From: Chamaecyparis obtusa
Taxonomy: Eukaryota > Streptophyta > Pinopsida > Cupressales > Cupressaceae
Direction: 5' to 3'
DNA length: 64,000 nt
Assembly (NCBI GenBank): GCA_027943335.1
Contig: BSBK01006342.1
Span: 248,001-312,000 of the forward strand
This document shows positions 36,322-47,712 of the stretch, piece by piece. Under the pieces are notes generated by a model that saw only the letters and a program-made list of their open reading frames with translations, did not search any database and had not been told where the DNA came from. Both the position numbers and the translations under genes were made by a program. Each line of letters begins with the position of its first letter. The first letter of the stretch is position 1.

Positions 36322-36789
36322 TTGGCTTATTTTCCAATCCAAGATAGCATGCCTATTCAAGTTGAATTTCCATATGATCACATAATGTACATGACTACAA
36401 GAACATGGAAGATGTTCTTTGATGGCTCTTTTATGCAAAATGCTTCAGGAGCTGGAGTGTTATTTGTTTCTCCTCATGGGTACACAATTCCTAAGTCCTA
36501 CAAACTATTGTTCCAATGTACAAATAACATTGCTCAGTATGAGGCTTTAACAAATGGACTAAAAATGGCAATAGAATGGAGAATCACAAAGCTGCATATC
36601 TATGGGGATTCATAATTGATAATCAACCAAGTTAATGAAGAATACCAAACAAAGGATGAAAAACTGGTACCCTACAAGAAAATGGTTGATTCATTGAGAT
36701 GATATTTCACCTTTGTTACATTTCAAAAAATCCCTAGAGCAAACAACAAAGTAGCTGATGCTATGGCTACATTGGCTTCACTTCTTTAG
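36322..36789 (+). pseudogene. Element B second, archaeal-type RNase H
   Basis: MFFDGSFMQNASGAGVLFVS, NNIAQYEALTNGLKMAIEW, LHIYGDS and NNKVADAMATLAS carry the four acidic residues (D, E, D, D) of an active RNase H. This is a separate domain from the Ty3-type RNase H before it. Stops follow GDS (~36,613), SLR (~36,702) and ASLL (~36,787). A has the same domain at about 51,450-51,810. Confidence 0.85.
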
Positions 36790-36819
36790 CTAGAAGAACA
36801 TGAGTCCGGATTCAAATTC

Positions 36820-38258
36820 TTGGTGGAAGAGCTACACTATCCTATCTATGACTCCCAAGAAAGCCAAGTCATTTGTACCCTTTTTGGCCATGAGTCATCC
36901 CACTATGGTGCCATTTACTCATATATCTATGATGGCATTATTATTGAAACCTTCAACTGTTCTGAACGAAGAAACTTAACCCAAAATGCCTCTTGCCACA
37001 CCCTTATCTTTGGTGATCTATATAGGAGGGGTTTAGATGGGACACTTCTTAGGTGCTTGGAAAAGGATGAGTCTGATCAAGTGTTAGCTGACATTCATGA
37101 GGGCATTTGTGGAGGACATTCCAATGGTCTTGCCATGGCCCGAAGGTTGCTTAGGGTTGGGTACTATTGGCCTACCATGCAGACAGATGTAGTAGCTTTT
37201 GCTAAATCATGCGAAAAGTGTCAGAAACATGGTAACCTAATACATGCTCCAGGTAGGGAGCTTATTCTATCTATATCTCATTGGCCATTTCAGCACTGGG
37301 CCTTTGATCTTGCTAGGCAGATTCATCCCAACTCATCAGGTGGACACAAATTTATCATTACTGCTACTGACTACTTTACTAAATGGGTAGAAGCTGTTCC
37401 ACTTTCTGTTGCCTCAGGCAAGATAGTTTCTCTATTTATTTTAAACCATATCATCTGTTGGTATGGGGTGCCTTCTAAAATAATCACTAACAATGGAGGT
37501 CAGTTCAAGAACAAGGACCTTAAACAACTATGCAAGAAGTTCAAGATAAAACAACATTGGTCCTCCATTTACTTCCCACAAGGAAATGGACAAGCAGAGG
37601 CTTCGAATAAAACCATTCTTAAGATTCTCCATAGAACAATTCATAAGAATGGTAGAGACTGGCATCTATAGATAAATTCAGCCTTATGGGCTTATAGAAT
37701 GAGTATTCATACTTCAATTGGGGCTACTCCTTTTGCCCTTACTTATGGTGCTGAAGCAGTGTTACCTTTAGAGGTGGAGATTCCTTCACTTAGAGTTTCC
37801 CTCAAAGGTCTAGTGATAGATGAAGACTACCGCGCCATGCAACTCCAAGAACTAGAACTTCTAGATGAAAACATAAAGCATTATTTGATCACATGAGGGT
37901 CTACCAAAAGTGTATGCCCAAAGCATTCAACAAGAAGGTTCACCCTAGAGAATTTCAAGTGGGAGATCTTGTCCTACAAGAAAACCCTAAGAACCAACAA
38001 CATAGAGAGCAAAAGGGAAAATTTGAACCTAATCGGCTTGGACCATACATTATTACTGCTACTTTTGTGATAGGTGCTTACTTGTTGTCTACTCAAGAGG
38101 GAGAACAACTCCCAGATCCTATCAATGTCTTGCACCAAAGAAGTTCTATCCATGATGCCTATTCTGTCTCAAGGCATCCTTTGTACATATTTATTGATCC
38201 TGAAAAAATTCCCAAAAAATTCATATATGATGCTGAAAAAATCCTAAAAAGCATATAA
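36820..38258 (+). pseudogene. Element B integrase
   Basis: A zinc-binding H-H-C-C region reads HEGICGGHSNGLAMARRLLR through CEKCQKH (~37,095-37,230). In the core, ATDYFTKWVEAVPL gives the first Asp. The second catalytic position reads ITNNGGQF, with Asn where Asp is expected. The Glu is kept in NGQAEASN. A stop follows GRDWHL (37,671), and a frame change occurs near 37,893 before the C-terminal region KFEPNRLGPYIITATF. No chromodomain is seen. The loss of the second Asp would by itself inactivate the enzyme. Confidence 0.88.
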
Positions 38259-38590
38259 AGTCCTAAAAAAAAATACAAAAAAAATAAAAATAAAAAATTG
38301 CAAAAAATTCAAAAAAATTGAAAAAGTGCCTTGGTGAAAACCTGGAAATAGGGGCCTTGGTAACAAAAATACAAAAAAATTGAAAAAATAAAAAAAAATC
38401 TGTAAAGTGGTGAAAACTTGGAAACAAGTGCTACTTGAGGCCTTTGCACTCTTGTTTCTTAGCACATGTCCTCAACACTTAGCCTTTCTCCATCATACCT
38501 TGTCCTTGTTGCCTTGGTTTGGAATTGGTCTTTGTCTTTGTCTAGGGGGCATAATTGTGTTAGCTTTGGTCTCTAGGATGTGTTGGTCTT
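38259..38590 (+). repeat. A-rich tract and GTGAAAACCTGGAAATAGG repeats
   Basis: Adenine-rich sequence follows the integrase frame. GGTGAAAACCTGGAAATAGG (~38,333) and GGTGAAAACTTGGAAACAAG (~38,409) are two copies of the family repeat found three times in element A and in the 4.2-7.4 kb fragment. Confidence 0.6.
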
Positions 38591-38700
38591 TAGGAAATCT
38601 TGCAAATGGTTGTTTTCAATACCACTCCAACTATTTTTTTCAACACTACCCTAGCGTCAAGTGTTTCTCAACACTTATCAGATATCTTACCTGCAGTCTA
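38591..38700 (+). repeat. Mini-hairpin array, degraded copy
   Basis: GTGTTTCTCAACACT (~38,660) and two weaker neighbours (TTTTTCAACACT, GTTTTCAATACC) correspond to the arrays in the other two family members. Confidence 0.5.
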
Positions 38701-39547
38701 GCATGATATGATATTTTCCACTAGCAGATGCGATACTCAAAGTTTGACTCTATGACCTACACACGTGCACTTAAACAATCGACTTGCTAAGACTTGTTTG
38801 ACTTTATTTCTTTGTGTGCTGTCTATGATGATTTCTTTGATGAGTGTTCTCTCCCTAATAGTTTTTGATGATGCCGAGCTAGAAGATTGGGGGCACAAGG
38901 ACATGTTTTATTTCTCTTTCTACTTGTGGGTATATTTTGTTGGTCCTAACTGTCATTAGCATTTATGCTTGTTCCACTTGACATTAGGGTCTACAAGGTA
39001 TTATCCTTGACTATTTTCACAAGTGCATACTTATAGCCATCTTAACTTTCCTTGTGTCTCGATGTGAGTATAATATTTCTATACCAAATTTAGGAAACCT
39101 CACTGCACTAGTCATCTTGACCTATATGTCTTTGATGCTTAGGTGGAATTCCCACATACCTATCTAATATAGATCATATTCAAATTCACATAGTTATACT
39201 AGTGTGCATTGTATGATCTTGTGACGCTACCAAAATTTTTTCATATCTATATCAAAGAGACCATTTTTAGAAACATGAGTCTATATCATAACATGAGAAC
39301 TAAACATATATCTATGAGAGAGATAATACATGAGCATACATCAGCATACATCATACATTTTGAGCAATATCATAAGATGATATAAAACTGAAACATCCAT
39401 CACAAGTGGGACAAATACACAAGATATATCACAAATCCAGTAAATCTCATATATATGAATGTCATGATACAAAATACAATGTGGGATCCAAGATTTGGAT
39501 AATGTCCCAAGATATGTCTCTATACATCTAACACCCTAGACCTAAGT
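38701..39547. other. Non-coding spacer between the sense repeats and the antisense gene
   Basis: No coding region is supported. Parts align with element A (~54,060-54,400), including the GGGGGCAC region and TTCCCACATACCTATC. Confidence 0.5.
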
Positions 39548-40928
39548 CTAACTATCCCCATCACATGGTGGTGGTGGAGGTGGTGCTGCTGCTCTGTCTG
39601 GTACCATGTTAGATCTCTCAGCCCTCTCAGAGTAGAGTGGCACTCACTGTGCTGCAAGTACAACCTATATGTATAATCCATGATAATAAGCAGCTTGTGC
39701 TGCCTCCTCCAGATCTCTGTTGCATCAGCCTGTGCTACCCTCTCCCATCACTCTATCTTAGCTCACAGATCCATTAGCTATTGATCTCTCATGACAATGG
39801 TAATCCTGAGCTGCTGCATCTCAGTCTCCAAAACCTAGATCCTAGCTCTGAGATCCTCCCCTCCCCTGTAGGCTGATCCTGTCTTGCGTCCACCCATCAG
39901 TGAACTGGTCTCACCACATCCTCCACCTCATCATCATAAACCTATCTCTGTGACTGTCTCTAGCCACCTAACCTAGATCCTTGTCCTCTCTCCACTCTCC
40001 TCCCTCCTCCCCCTCCTTTGTCTCCCCCATCATCATCATCCCCGTCTCTGCCTTGCACCTATGGGTTTGCATCTGGCACCGTGAATCTAGGGAATGGCTA
40101 CCTCCAGTGCTCTGTCTTGTAGGCTGCATTAACTTTGGCATCCCCCACATCAGCTAGATAGTCCCAGGGCTCCCTATGTAAACCTATCATCTCCTATATC
40201 ACCTGCTAGTAGTCCAGCATCGACAACCACCCTAATCCCTCATCCTCCTTGCACTTGGCATATGTAGTGGTCTCCATGGATATCCACTACTGGTGACCAA
40301 ACTACCTCCACACCTAAGAGATCATGAACCACTCAACAATCCATGAATGCCTACTAACTAGTGGCCAACTATATAGCATATACCCCAGCTCCTGATCCCG
40401 GTCACTCCACAGCTCACAGATCCTATATGGTCTCCACTCGAAGGCTGTGATCTCATCCAACAACATCTTGTAGTATGTCACATCACCGCTATGGGGCTAT
40501 GAAATGAAACCTGTATATCTATAGATATAGGGGTGTCTCTGCTCCCTCGGCTGCACTCATGGTCACACTACAACAATGTGCTCCCATGCCCATATCTAAG
40601 CCATAATGGCTCCACATGCCCAAGTCTTGCTCTCCCTGTACACTATCTCATGCAGCTCATGGTACATGTTTGATAAGATAGTCGGGCCCCATGCCATCCA
40701 CCTCGGATGTGCTACTAGATCTGCTACTAATCTACCCCAACCTAGTGGAAATCCTCTCTGGCTCCTGTCAGTAATGAGAGCCTGTGTGACTATAGAACAT
40801 ACTATACATGGCACTAGGAAATCTCTGCCGAACTCCTCAACTAACCGATCCCAGTTGAGATGCTTGTTAATAATAGTGACATCCTGGATGGCCTGTCATC
40901 CCTCTATCTAGGTTTGATCATAATATAC

Positions 40929-41011
40929 CTATGCCAACAAACAATCATGTTAGTTTTCATCATCTAGAAACATTATACTAAAAGATCATTTACAAACATG
41001 ATTATACTCAC
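40929..41011 (-). other. Intron 2 of the antisense PMD gene (83 bp)
   Basis: GTGAGT..AG borders. The flanking codons GDP and VYYDQ align without a gap to the continuous GDLVYYNQ of the related ORF in element A, which proves the intron position by comparison. Confidence 0.8.
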
Positions 41012-41399
41012 AGGATCCCCATGGCTAGGTACCCGCAGAATTCGATAGATGTCCTCTAGTGTAATGGACACCTCTCTATTCAGCAAGTGAAAGGTATTAT
41101 GCTCACTGTGCCACCTCTCGACCAAATCTGTCAGCAAACCATGGTTTTCTCGTATATCGGGCATATGCAACAAATATTCAAAACCCATATCTCACAAGTC
41201 TACTCATCCCAGATCATCAAGATCTCGGATGCAGTGCAATCTCACTACTCTCGGTGCTTTAATGATTAGTGCCTAAAAATCCTCCTACAAGCCATAAACC
41301 CCCAAACTAGATGTCAGAACATATCATGACGGATGATTAAAATCAATACAAGTCATAACAAATGCAAAAATTGTCTAGACCCATGTTATATTGTTCAAA

Positions 41400-41660
41400 T
41401 TAACACTATGCGATACTTCACATTATACTAGTGCGATAATTTTTGTTGATATTGTATCATGTGATACTTTGTTACATATTGGTGTGATACTTTTTCCCAA
41501 TGCGATAGTTCACCCAATATTGCATGACATTTCATCAAGCATCGTACGATGCTTTCTTGAAAGGCCATGCGATATTTTCTTAGATTACAAAGTATCGCAC
41601 GATACAGTGTATAACTGGTGTGCGATAATTTAAAAGTATCGCACGACATTTCACATTCAT
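41400..41660 (-). repeat. Palindromic TATCG(T/C)(G/A)CGATA array inside antisense intron 1
   Basis: At least ten variants of GTATCGCACGATAC or CATCGTACGATG occur in 260 bp, all within the 483-bp first intron (41273-41755). The same motif type fills parts of the sense leaders of A and B. Confidence 0.65.
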
Positions 41661-41912
41661 AAAATTTGAAATATTTCAAAAACATTAAAAACATGTGTTT
41701 AAATGCAATAAATGCTCATAAATGACTCAAAAGGTGAGTTTTTCTAAAAACTTACTAGGGCACCATAGTGAGGAGGCCAGTTGTGCAATCGATCGCACTT
41801 GAATCGATGTGTGTGAACTGCAATTACTGCTTGCTGGGCCATTTTCTCTCTCTAAGCTCTCAAAATTCTCAAATCACAATAAGACAAATGATTTTGAAAA
41901 TGACCCCTTTTG

Positions 41913-41924
41913 CCCCTTATATAG
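41913..41924 (-). promoter_or_regulatory. TATA box of the antisense PMD gene
   Basis: CTATATAAGGGG on the minus strand, about 75 bp upstream of the ATG. A transcript starting some 30 bp downstream would have a ~50-nt 5' leader. A short AGAGAGAG tract directly before the ATG is typical of plant leaders. Confidence 0.6.
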
Positions 41925-42646
41925 CATTTTGACTTTTTGACCTAATTTTCAAAACATCTTAGAATTTTGCAAAAATTGCACCCTTGGATAATTTTGACAT
42001 CCTGGATTGAAATCAAAATTTGAGTTCATCTTGATAGTCAAAATCGCATTTCAAAATTTCTCCTTCTGCACAATTGGCTGACCGTTTGAGGCCTGATCCT
42101 TCGATCTTTGTTGGGGCATTTTGATTTCTTCATCCCCATCTCTTTCAACCTTCTAGTCTTTCATTCATTTTTCATTTGCTTCATCTCTCTGAGGTTTGAC
42201 TTCATTTTTATCCTATATCTTTCTTAGTCAAACCAAGTCAAACTGGGGCATATCTTCACTTCTTGATGGTTATCCTATTTGTCCTTTCACCTTTGATTAT
42301 AATTTCTAGTGATTTGATCAGATTTATCAATTTACTATTTCTCCTCTACCTGATTTCGATTTTGATTCTGAGGGGGCAGTACCTATCAACTTTAATCTTT
42401 GATTCAACTTTATCAATCAAACCTTTCTTGAGATTCTTATCTCTTATTTCAGACTTGACAATCTCCTATTTACAGGTATGTTGGTCTTGTCTTTCAGCTT
42501 ATCTTTGTCAGCTTATGCTTATCTTTGTCCTGATGTGTTTCCATCCGTCGAACACACGTCTGGGTTGTTTTGTGATCCCAAATCGATCTCACATTTCAAT
42601 TCCATTCTTTAACCACATGTGATCCCAAATCAATCTCACATTAGTC
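41925..42646. other. Spacer between the antisense promoter and the 3' LTR
   Basis: Non-coding, T-rich on the plus strand. A ~26-bp unit GTGATCCCAAATC(A/G)ATCTCACATT is present twice near 42,570 and 42,619, just before the polypurine tract. A GAGGGGGCA sequence near 42,370 recurs in the 4.2-7.4 kb fragment (~5,862). Confidence 0.5.
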
Positions 42647-42659
42647 AAAGAGGGGCAAA
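42647..42659 (+). promoter_or_regulatory. Polypurine tract of element B
   Basis: AAAGAGGGGCAAA directly before the TG of the 3' LTR. Confidence 0.85.
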
Positions 42660-43591
42660 TGTATGCACCCTAAAATGGTCGCCTAGACTTTGGGCCCCCA
42701 TTCAGCAATTTATCAAACCCTTGAATCAATATTTTCAAAAATCAATATTTTTCAATTATATCAATTTCCTTGATCAAATCCTATTTCCATCATTCATTTG
42801 ATTATTTTCTATGGGCTAACCATTTTATCCTAACTCTTTATTTATTTAAAAGGAATTCCCTCCCCTTTTATTAAATAAAAAGCCCTCACTTTTCCTCTTA
42901 TCCTAAGTTGCACAAATAAATCATTATTCTTATTTTATAAAAAGAAGAAAAGGCCTTTTTGTCTCACATGGGACACAAAAGTCAACTCTTATTTTCTCAT
43001 TGGAGGAGATTTGTGCACATGGATTGCTCCTCTTTCAAGCTCCACCCTTGATTAAATCTTTTGCCTCTTAATCTCCATGGTCCATTCCTTTTCAATTTCT
43101 TTAAAAGGAGAGCTCTTTTCTCATTCTAGGATCCCAACTTTGAATACTAATCTTATGCTGCAGGATTTCTTGGAGACTTTGGAGCTTTGGAGATCTTCAT
43201 GCATTTAGCTTTCATTCTTGCATTCTTAACTTAGCTTTCATGGCATCTAGCTTAGTTTCCTTAATGCTCTAGATTAGATCACATAGATTAATTAGCAAGG
43301 CTTGTAATACTTTCCTTTCATAGCTTAGTTTGCATCTTCATTCTTAGCATAGTTGCATTGCATTTCTATTCTTGATTCTTGAAGATATTGGCATTCTTTC
43401 CCTTGTCTCTTTGAATCTCCCATTGTGTGGTTTACTATCAAGGTTGCATGCTTCAATAGCTCTAGCTGAGAGCACTATACACATCCTTGTGACTCCATGC
43501 CTAGGGAGCTCTAGGTCGCTTTCTCAAGGTTTCCCATCCATGGATTCTCTTGGAAGTAATGACTTAGAGAAGTGCACAATTTGAGTGTACA
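42660..43591 (+). repeat. 3' LTR of element B
   Basis: 932 bp, TGTATGCACC..GTGTACA. Compared with the 5' LTR it has a 10-bp insertion (TTCAATTTCT) near 43,090, a few short indels (GAGCTTTG, TGCATG) and about 35 substitutions by eye. Confidence 0.92.
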
Positions 43592-43596
43592 ATTAG
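43592..43596. repeat. Target-site duplication ATTAG (right)
   Basis: Exact copy of 27034-27038. Confidence 0.85.
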
Positions 43597-43813
43597 AAAT
43601 TTGTGTTGTTGCATTATGATTTGTGTCCTGGTGAATAGAGGTTTGATCACCATTTGTGATGTACTCTTTCCAAGTTACTTATACACTCAAAATCCTAGGA
43701 TGCTCTGTGTTTAAAATAAGATTAATTGAATTCAGATGATCTTTGTGATAATACTATCAAGTGCATGTTTTATAAAAATTGTATTGGAATAAGGTAGTTT
43801 AAATAATTAAAGG

Positions 43814-43996
<183 letters not shown>

Positions 43997-46921
43997 TAAT
44001 GTAGTTAAATATTGTTTCCCATGTGTATGTAATCTCTAGAAGAAATGCAATAGGAAAGGCGTGAGTGTACCACTACTGAATGTTGAAATATTTCTATTTG
44101 AATATGAATGTTTACATAAAGGACTATTTGAATTTATTTATGTTGAGACACGTATTAATAGAAAAGTGATTATTAGGTCCTGATGTTGAGTGGGAGATTT
44201 CACATAGAACGCTTTATTGTTTTTATAATGAAAGAAAAATGAATCAATTCAAATGTAGCTTGTAAATAATTTAGGACTTATTTTCACGCTGGATTATTAG
44301 GTCTTGACTTATGGTACGGATGAATTGTTTACTTTAGAATATTATGCCATAATTTCATACAAGAAGAGTTTATGTGAGATAATCATGGTTAATAAATTAG
44401 GTTAATTGATATATTTATATTCTTGATATAGCTTGATTTGAAATAAAGAAATGTATTATTGGAAGTAAGTGATTTTCTTGTGATAAAGTGTGGATGCAGT
44501 TGGACTATATGATGTACTTGAGTTTGATTATTTATGATGTACATATATATGTTATTGAAATTCCATGAGCTACTGATATTTTGTCAAGTGTGTAGGTAAG
44601 ACCATGGTTATATCAAGGGAAATCAAAGATGGATAATTGTTAAAATCATGTTACGCCAAGGTTATCTCCAAGGGGAGAAATGAACCTCGTTGTAATGTGT
44701 AATTGTTGTAAAGTGATGCATGAATATATTTATCAATTATATTTATTTCATTTTACTTTTAGTCCACTTGGCATGCCATGTGTATTGTGTTGTAATGTGA
44801 TTTATTTGTGGTGTCAATTGACACATGTCATGCTAGTTGGCATGACCAAGTGCCTTATGTGTGTGAGTGGTCTTCTATTTTTAGGAGGCATGAGTGGGAA
44901 TCTCTTTCATTTTTGTGTGTAATCTTTAGGTGGTCTTTTGGGAGGCATTTAGTGACCCTTTAAGGTACTGGAGGTTAAAAATAGACTACCCCATAGTGGT
45001 GCCACGTGTTGGGGGTCAAATTTTGACCATTATGATGTAATTTGGCTATTTTTGCCCCTCCAAAAGATGCTCTTTTGAAAAGTGACGAAATTTGAGATGC
45101 AAGCCAAGCCCAATCCTCTTTTTGAATTTTGAATTTAAATTTTCCCCTCTTGTTTGAAAGGATTAGGGTTTGTCTTCTTAAGGAGATGGAGGGAAAATTT
45201 GTGGGTAACTACCCACTCTAATTTCTGGAGACTTGAGAGATTGTGAGAATTTGGTCTTGATTTTGAGGATTTTGGTTGTTGCATAGCAAAGGAGGAGACT
45301 TGTAGGAGGAAGCTCATCTCAACCCTCATTGCCATTAGCTTGGATTGAGGTTGGATTTTGAAACACCCTTGTTCTCATTTCTATGTGTATATTTTACTTT
45401 CTTATTTATTGTATATGCTAAGTTTTATGAGTAATTTGAATGGCTTCTTAGTCTATGCATGCATGTAGGTTCCTTTTCCTTTCTTTTGTTGTATTTGATT
45501 CTTGGGGTGTGCAAGGCCAAACTCACCCTTGGGAGGGAAGAGAGCCTTGATGGGTGAAGGGCTAGAGTTGGGACTACCCATCTAGTGTAGAGTCATTCCT
45601 CAAGGAGGAAGGGGATAAGGCATGAATGTATGGGCATACATGTTGCCATCCTTGTGTATATAAATTGGGGGTCATAAGGGTGTTGTTATTGTGTTGATTA
45701 TGAGCAAGGTTGATGGTTGAATTCTTTGGCCTTGTTAAGGCAATTTGAGAAGATTTTGAAGCCTTGTTGAAGACAAGTTTATTCTTGTATTTTTTGGCAT
45801 TCTCCTATTTGGGTAGATTCTACCTTCACCCCTATTATGGGTCCAGGGTGACCCATTATGTCAATATCCATGGAAGGGAATTTTGTGTTCATGTTACTTG
45901 CTAGTTTTTATGTTATTGTGCAATGGTGTGTGCTTGTGTCCTTATCCATCTTTTCTTTTCCTTAGCTTGGGGGTGGTCATGTAATGGCCTAGGTTGGGAG
46001 GTGAGCCTCCATGGTCTATTGGTTTTGTCTTGCAAATTTCTTAATGGAAGGCTTGCTAGTTTTGAAGGTGTATATAGAGAGTTGAACCTTGACCCTATGT
46101 GTTTTTGGATTATTGAATGGCTACAATGACTTATGTGAAAGTTTTGTAAAAGGCTATGTAAAGGCCTAGCATGAAATATGCTTGTAAAGTTGAATTTTTC
46201 TTTCATATAACTATCTTCTACTTGTATTTTGAAGTAAGAATAAGAGATGTAAATACCCTAGGTATGCTTGAGAAAGAAATGCTAACTTTTCTGTTTGGAT
46301 TTCTACTTGTATTTGAAATAAGCAATAGACATGTGTGTATGTATCCTAAGTGCATGTAAGAGAAAAGTGAAGTTGCTATTTTTTTTGTATTCTTAATGCA
46401 AGAGAAAATTAAAATGGAGTGTATCTTTAATATCCTAGAATGTGAAACTCTCCTATCATGTACATTTCATTTTCAAGGTTGTAGGATGATAGTTAATGGA
46501 GTACGAAGAAAAGAAAAAATTTCCCTCTCTTTGCGTGCATATTTTTTTTTATAAAAAAAGGCACATTCCTTCTTATGTAAGTATATATCCAAGTATATAT
46601 TTGGAGTATATATACATAGCCATATAACAAGAATATAGAAGAATATTTGTTTTATTAATTTTATTTTTACATAAAAGAAAGAAGATTTTCTCATTTCCTA
46701 GTGAATAGATGTAAATGTATATTCTAAAAATACTCATGGACTTGTATATGTATATATATAAATATATTATTATATTCTTAATATAATAATATATTTATAT
46801 AAATATAAATATCACATGCTTACTTCTTTCATTTATTATTGTCATATTGTTTGTTTTCTTTTAAAAAGAAAGGGTATATCACAGTACGTAAATGTATCTA
46901 TATTATTATATGTATATCATA

Positions 46922-47200
<279 letters not shown>

Positions 47201-47483
47201 TGATATTTTGTTTATTTATTGCCATGAAAATTAAAAATAGTATATAATTCATATATATACACATGTTATTATATATATATATATATATATATGTATTATA
47301 TTATATACATATAATAACATATGTACATGTATATTTTAATACTTTTGCTGCAACCTTTAAAAGAAAGTTTGTTTTTATTAATAAAAGAAAACGTATTGAA
47401 TCAATCATCAAAATTTCCTTTTTGCCAAACTTAATGAAAAATAATAATAATATGCAAACAATGTTTTGGGCGATGTTGAAAGC

Positions 47484-47712
47484 CTGAGCCGTGCCATGCT
47501 TTGGTATCATGTGGGGCTGTGGCAACTGCTACTACCACAGTTCCCACTACGGAGGGGCTCTAATGTGCAGTGCCACCACCGTAGTCCCCTTATGGGGGCT
47601 GTTGTGGTGGAGCTACCACCGCAGCTTCCCTATTGGGGCTATGGGACAGTGCCCTCCCCTTTCCCACACAGTCACTACGGAAGGAAACAGGTGCCGGTTT
47701 GTGATAGCAGCC
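47484..47712. repeat. GC-rich patch of three imperfect ~45-bp repeats
   Basis: In otherwise AT-rich DNA, three related units read GCTACTACCACAGTTCCCAC, GCCACCACCGTAGTCCCCTT and GCTACCACCGCAGCTTCCCT. Each is followed by a GGGGCT, and the units can fold back (AGTCCCCTTATGGGGGCT). Open frames exist in it, but no domain is recognisable. Confidence 0.6.

Larger units (their letters stand above)
39548..41842 (-). pseudogene. Antisense plant mobile domain (PMD) gene in element B, three exons
   Basis: On the minus strand the exons are 41756-41842 (29 codons from ATG, MAQQAVIAVHTHRF), 41012-41272 (87 codons) and 39548-40928. Donors are CTA|GTAAGT and CCT|GTGAGT, and acceptors are TTTTTAG and GGCATAG. 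All exons join in phase 0. Exon 2 reads HGLLTDLVERWHSEHNTFHL, then ITLEDIYRILR. Exon 3 reads GWGRLVADL, AQIWAWEHI, ITAFEWRPY and SRHSWIVEWFM, and ends in a proline run (AAAPPPPPPCDGDS) and a stop. These are hallmarks of the aminotransferase-like plant mobile domain (family knowledge). The usual family length of 500-700 residues fits. Stops in exon 2 (before DMGFEYL) and several in exon 3 show decay. A TATA box lies 71 bp upstream of the ATG. Confidence 0.8.
27039..43591 (+). mobile_element. Complete Tat-like Ty3/gypsy element B with antisense PMD gene
   Basis: 16,553 bp. The order is 5' LTR, primer site, ~2.2-kb leader, gag, protease, long linker, RT, RNase H, archaeal-type RNase H, integrase, a repeat-rich 3' region, an antisense plant-mobile-domain gene, polypurine tract and 3' LTR. 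It is flanked by ATTAG on both sides. RT before integrase places it in Ty3/gypsy, and the second RNase H and missing chromodomain point to the Tat lineage. The LTRs are about 95-96% identical by eye. It is inserted in S, which is inserted in A, so B is the youngest layer. Stops and at least two frameshifts disable gag-pol. Confidence 0.92.

Noticed and set aside
45979..46010. TGTAATGGCCTAGG as the start of a second LTR in S
   Set aside because: Similarity to TGTAGTGCCTC stops after a few bases, and there is no duplication nearby.
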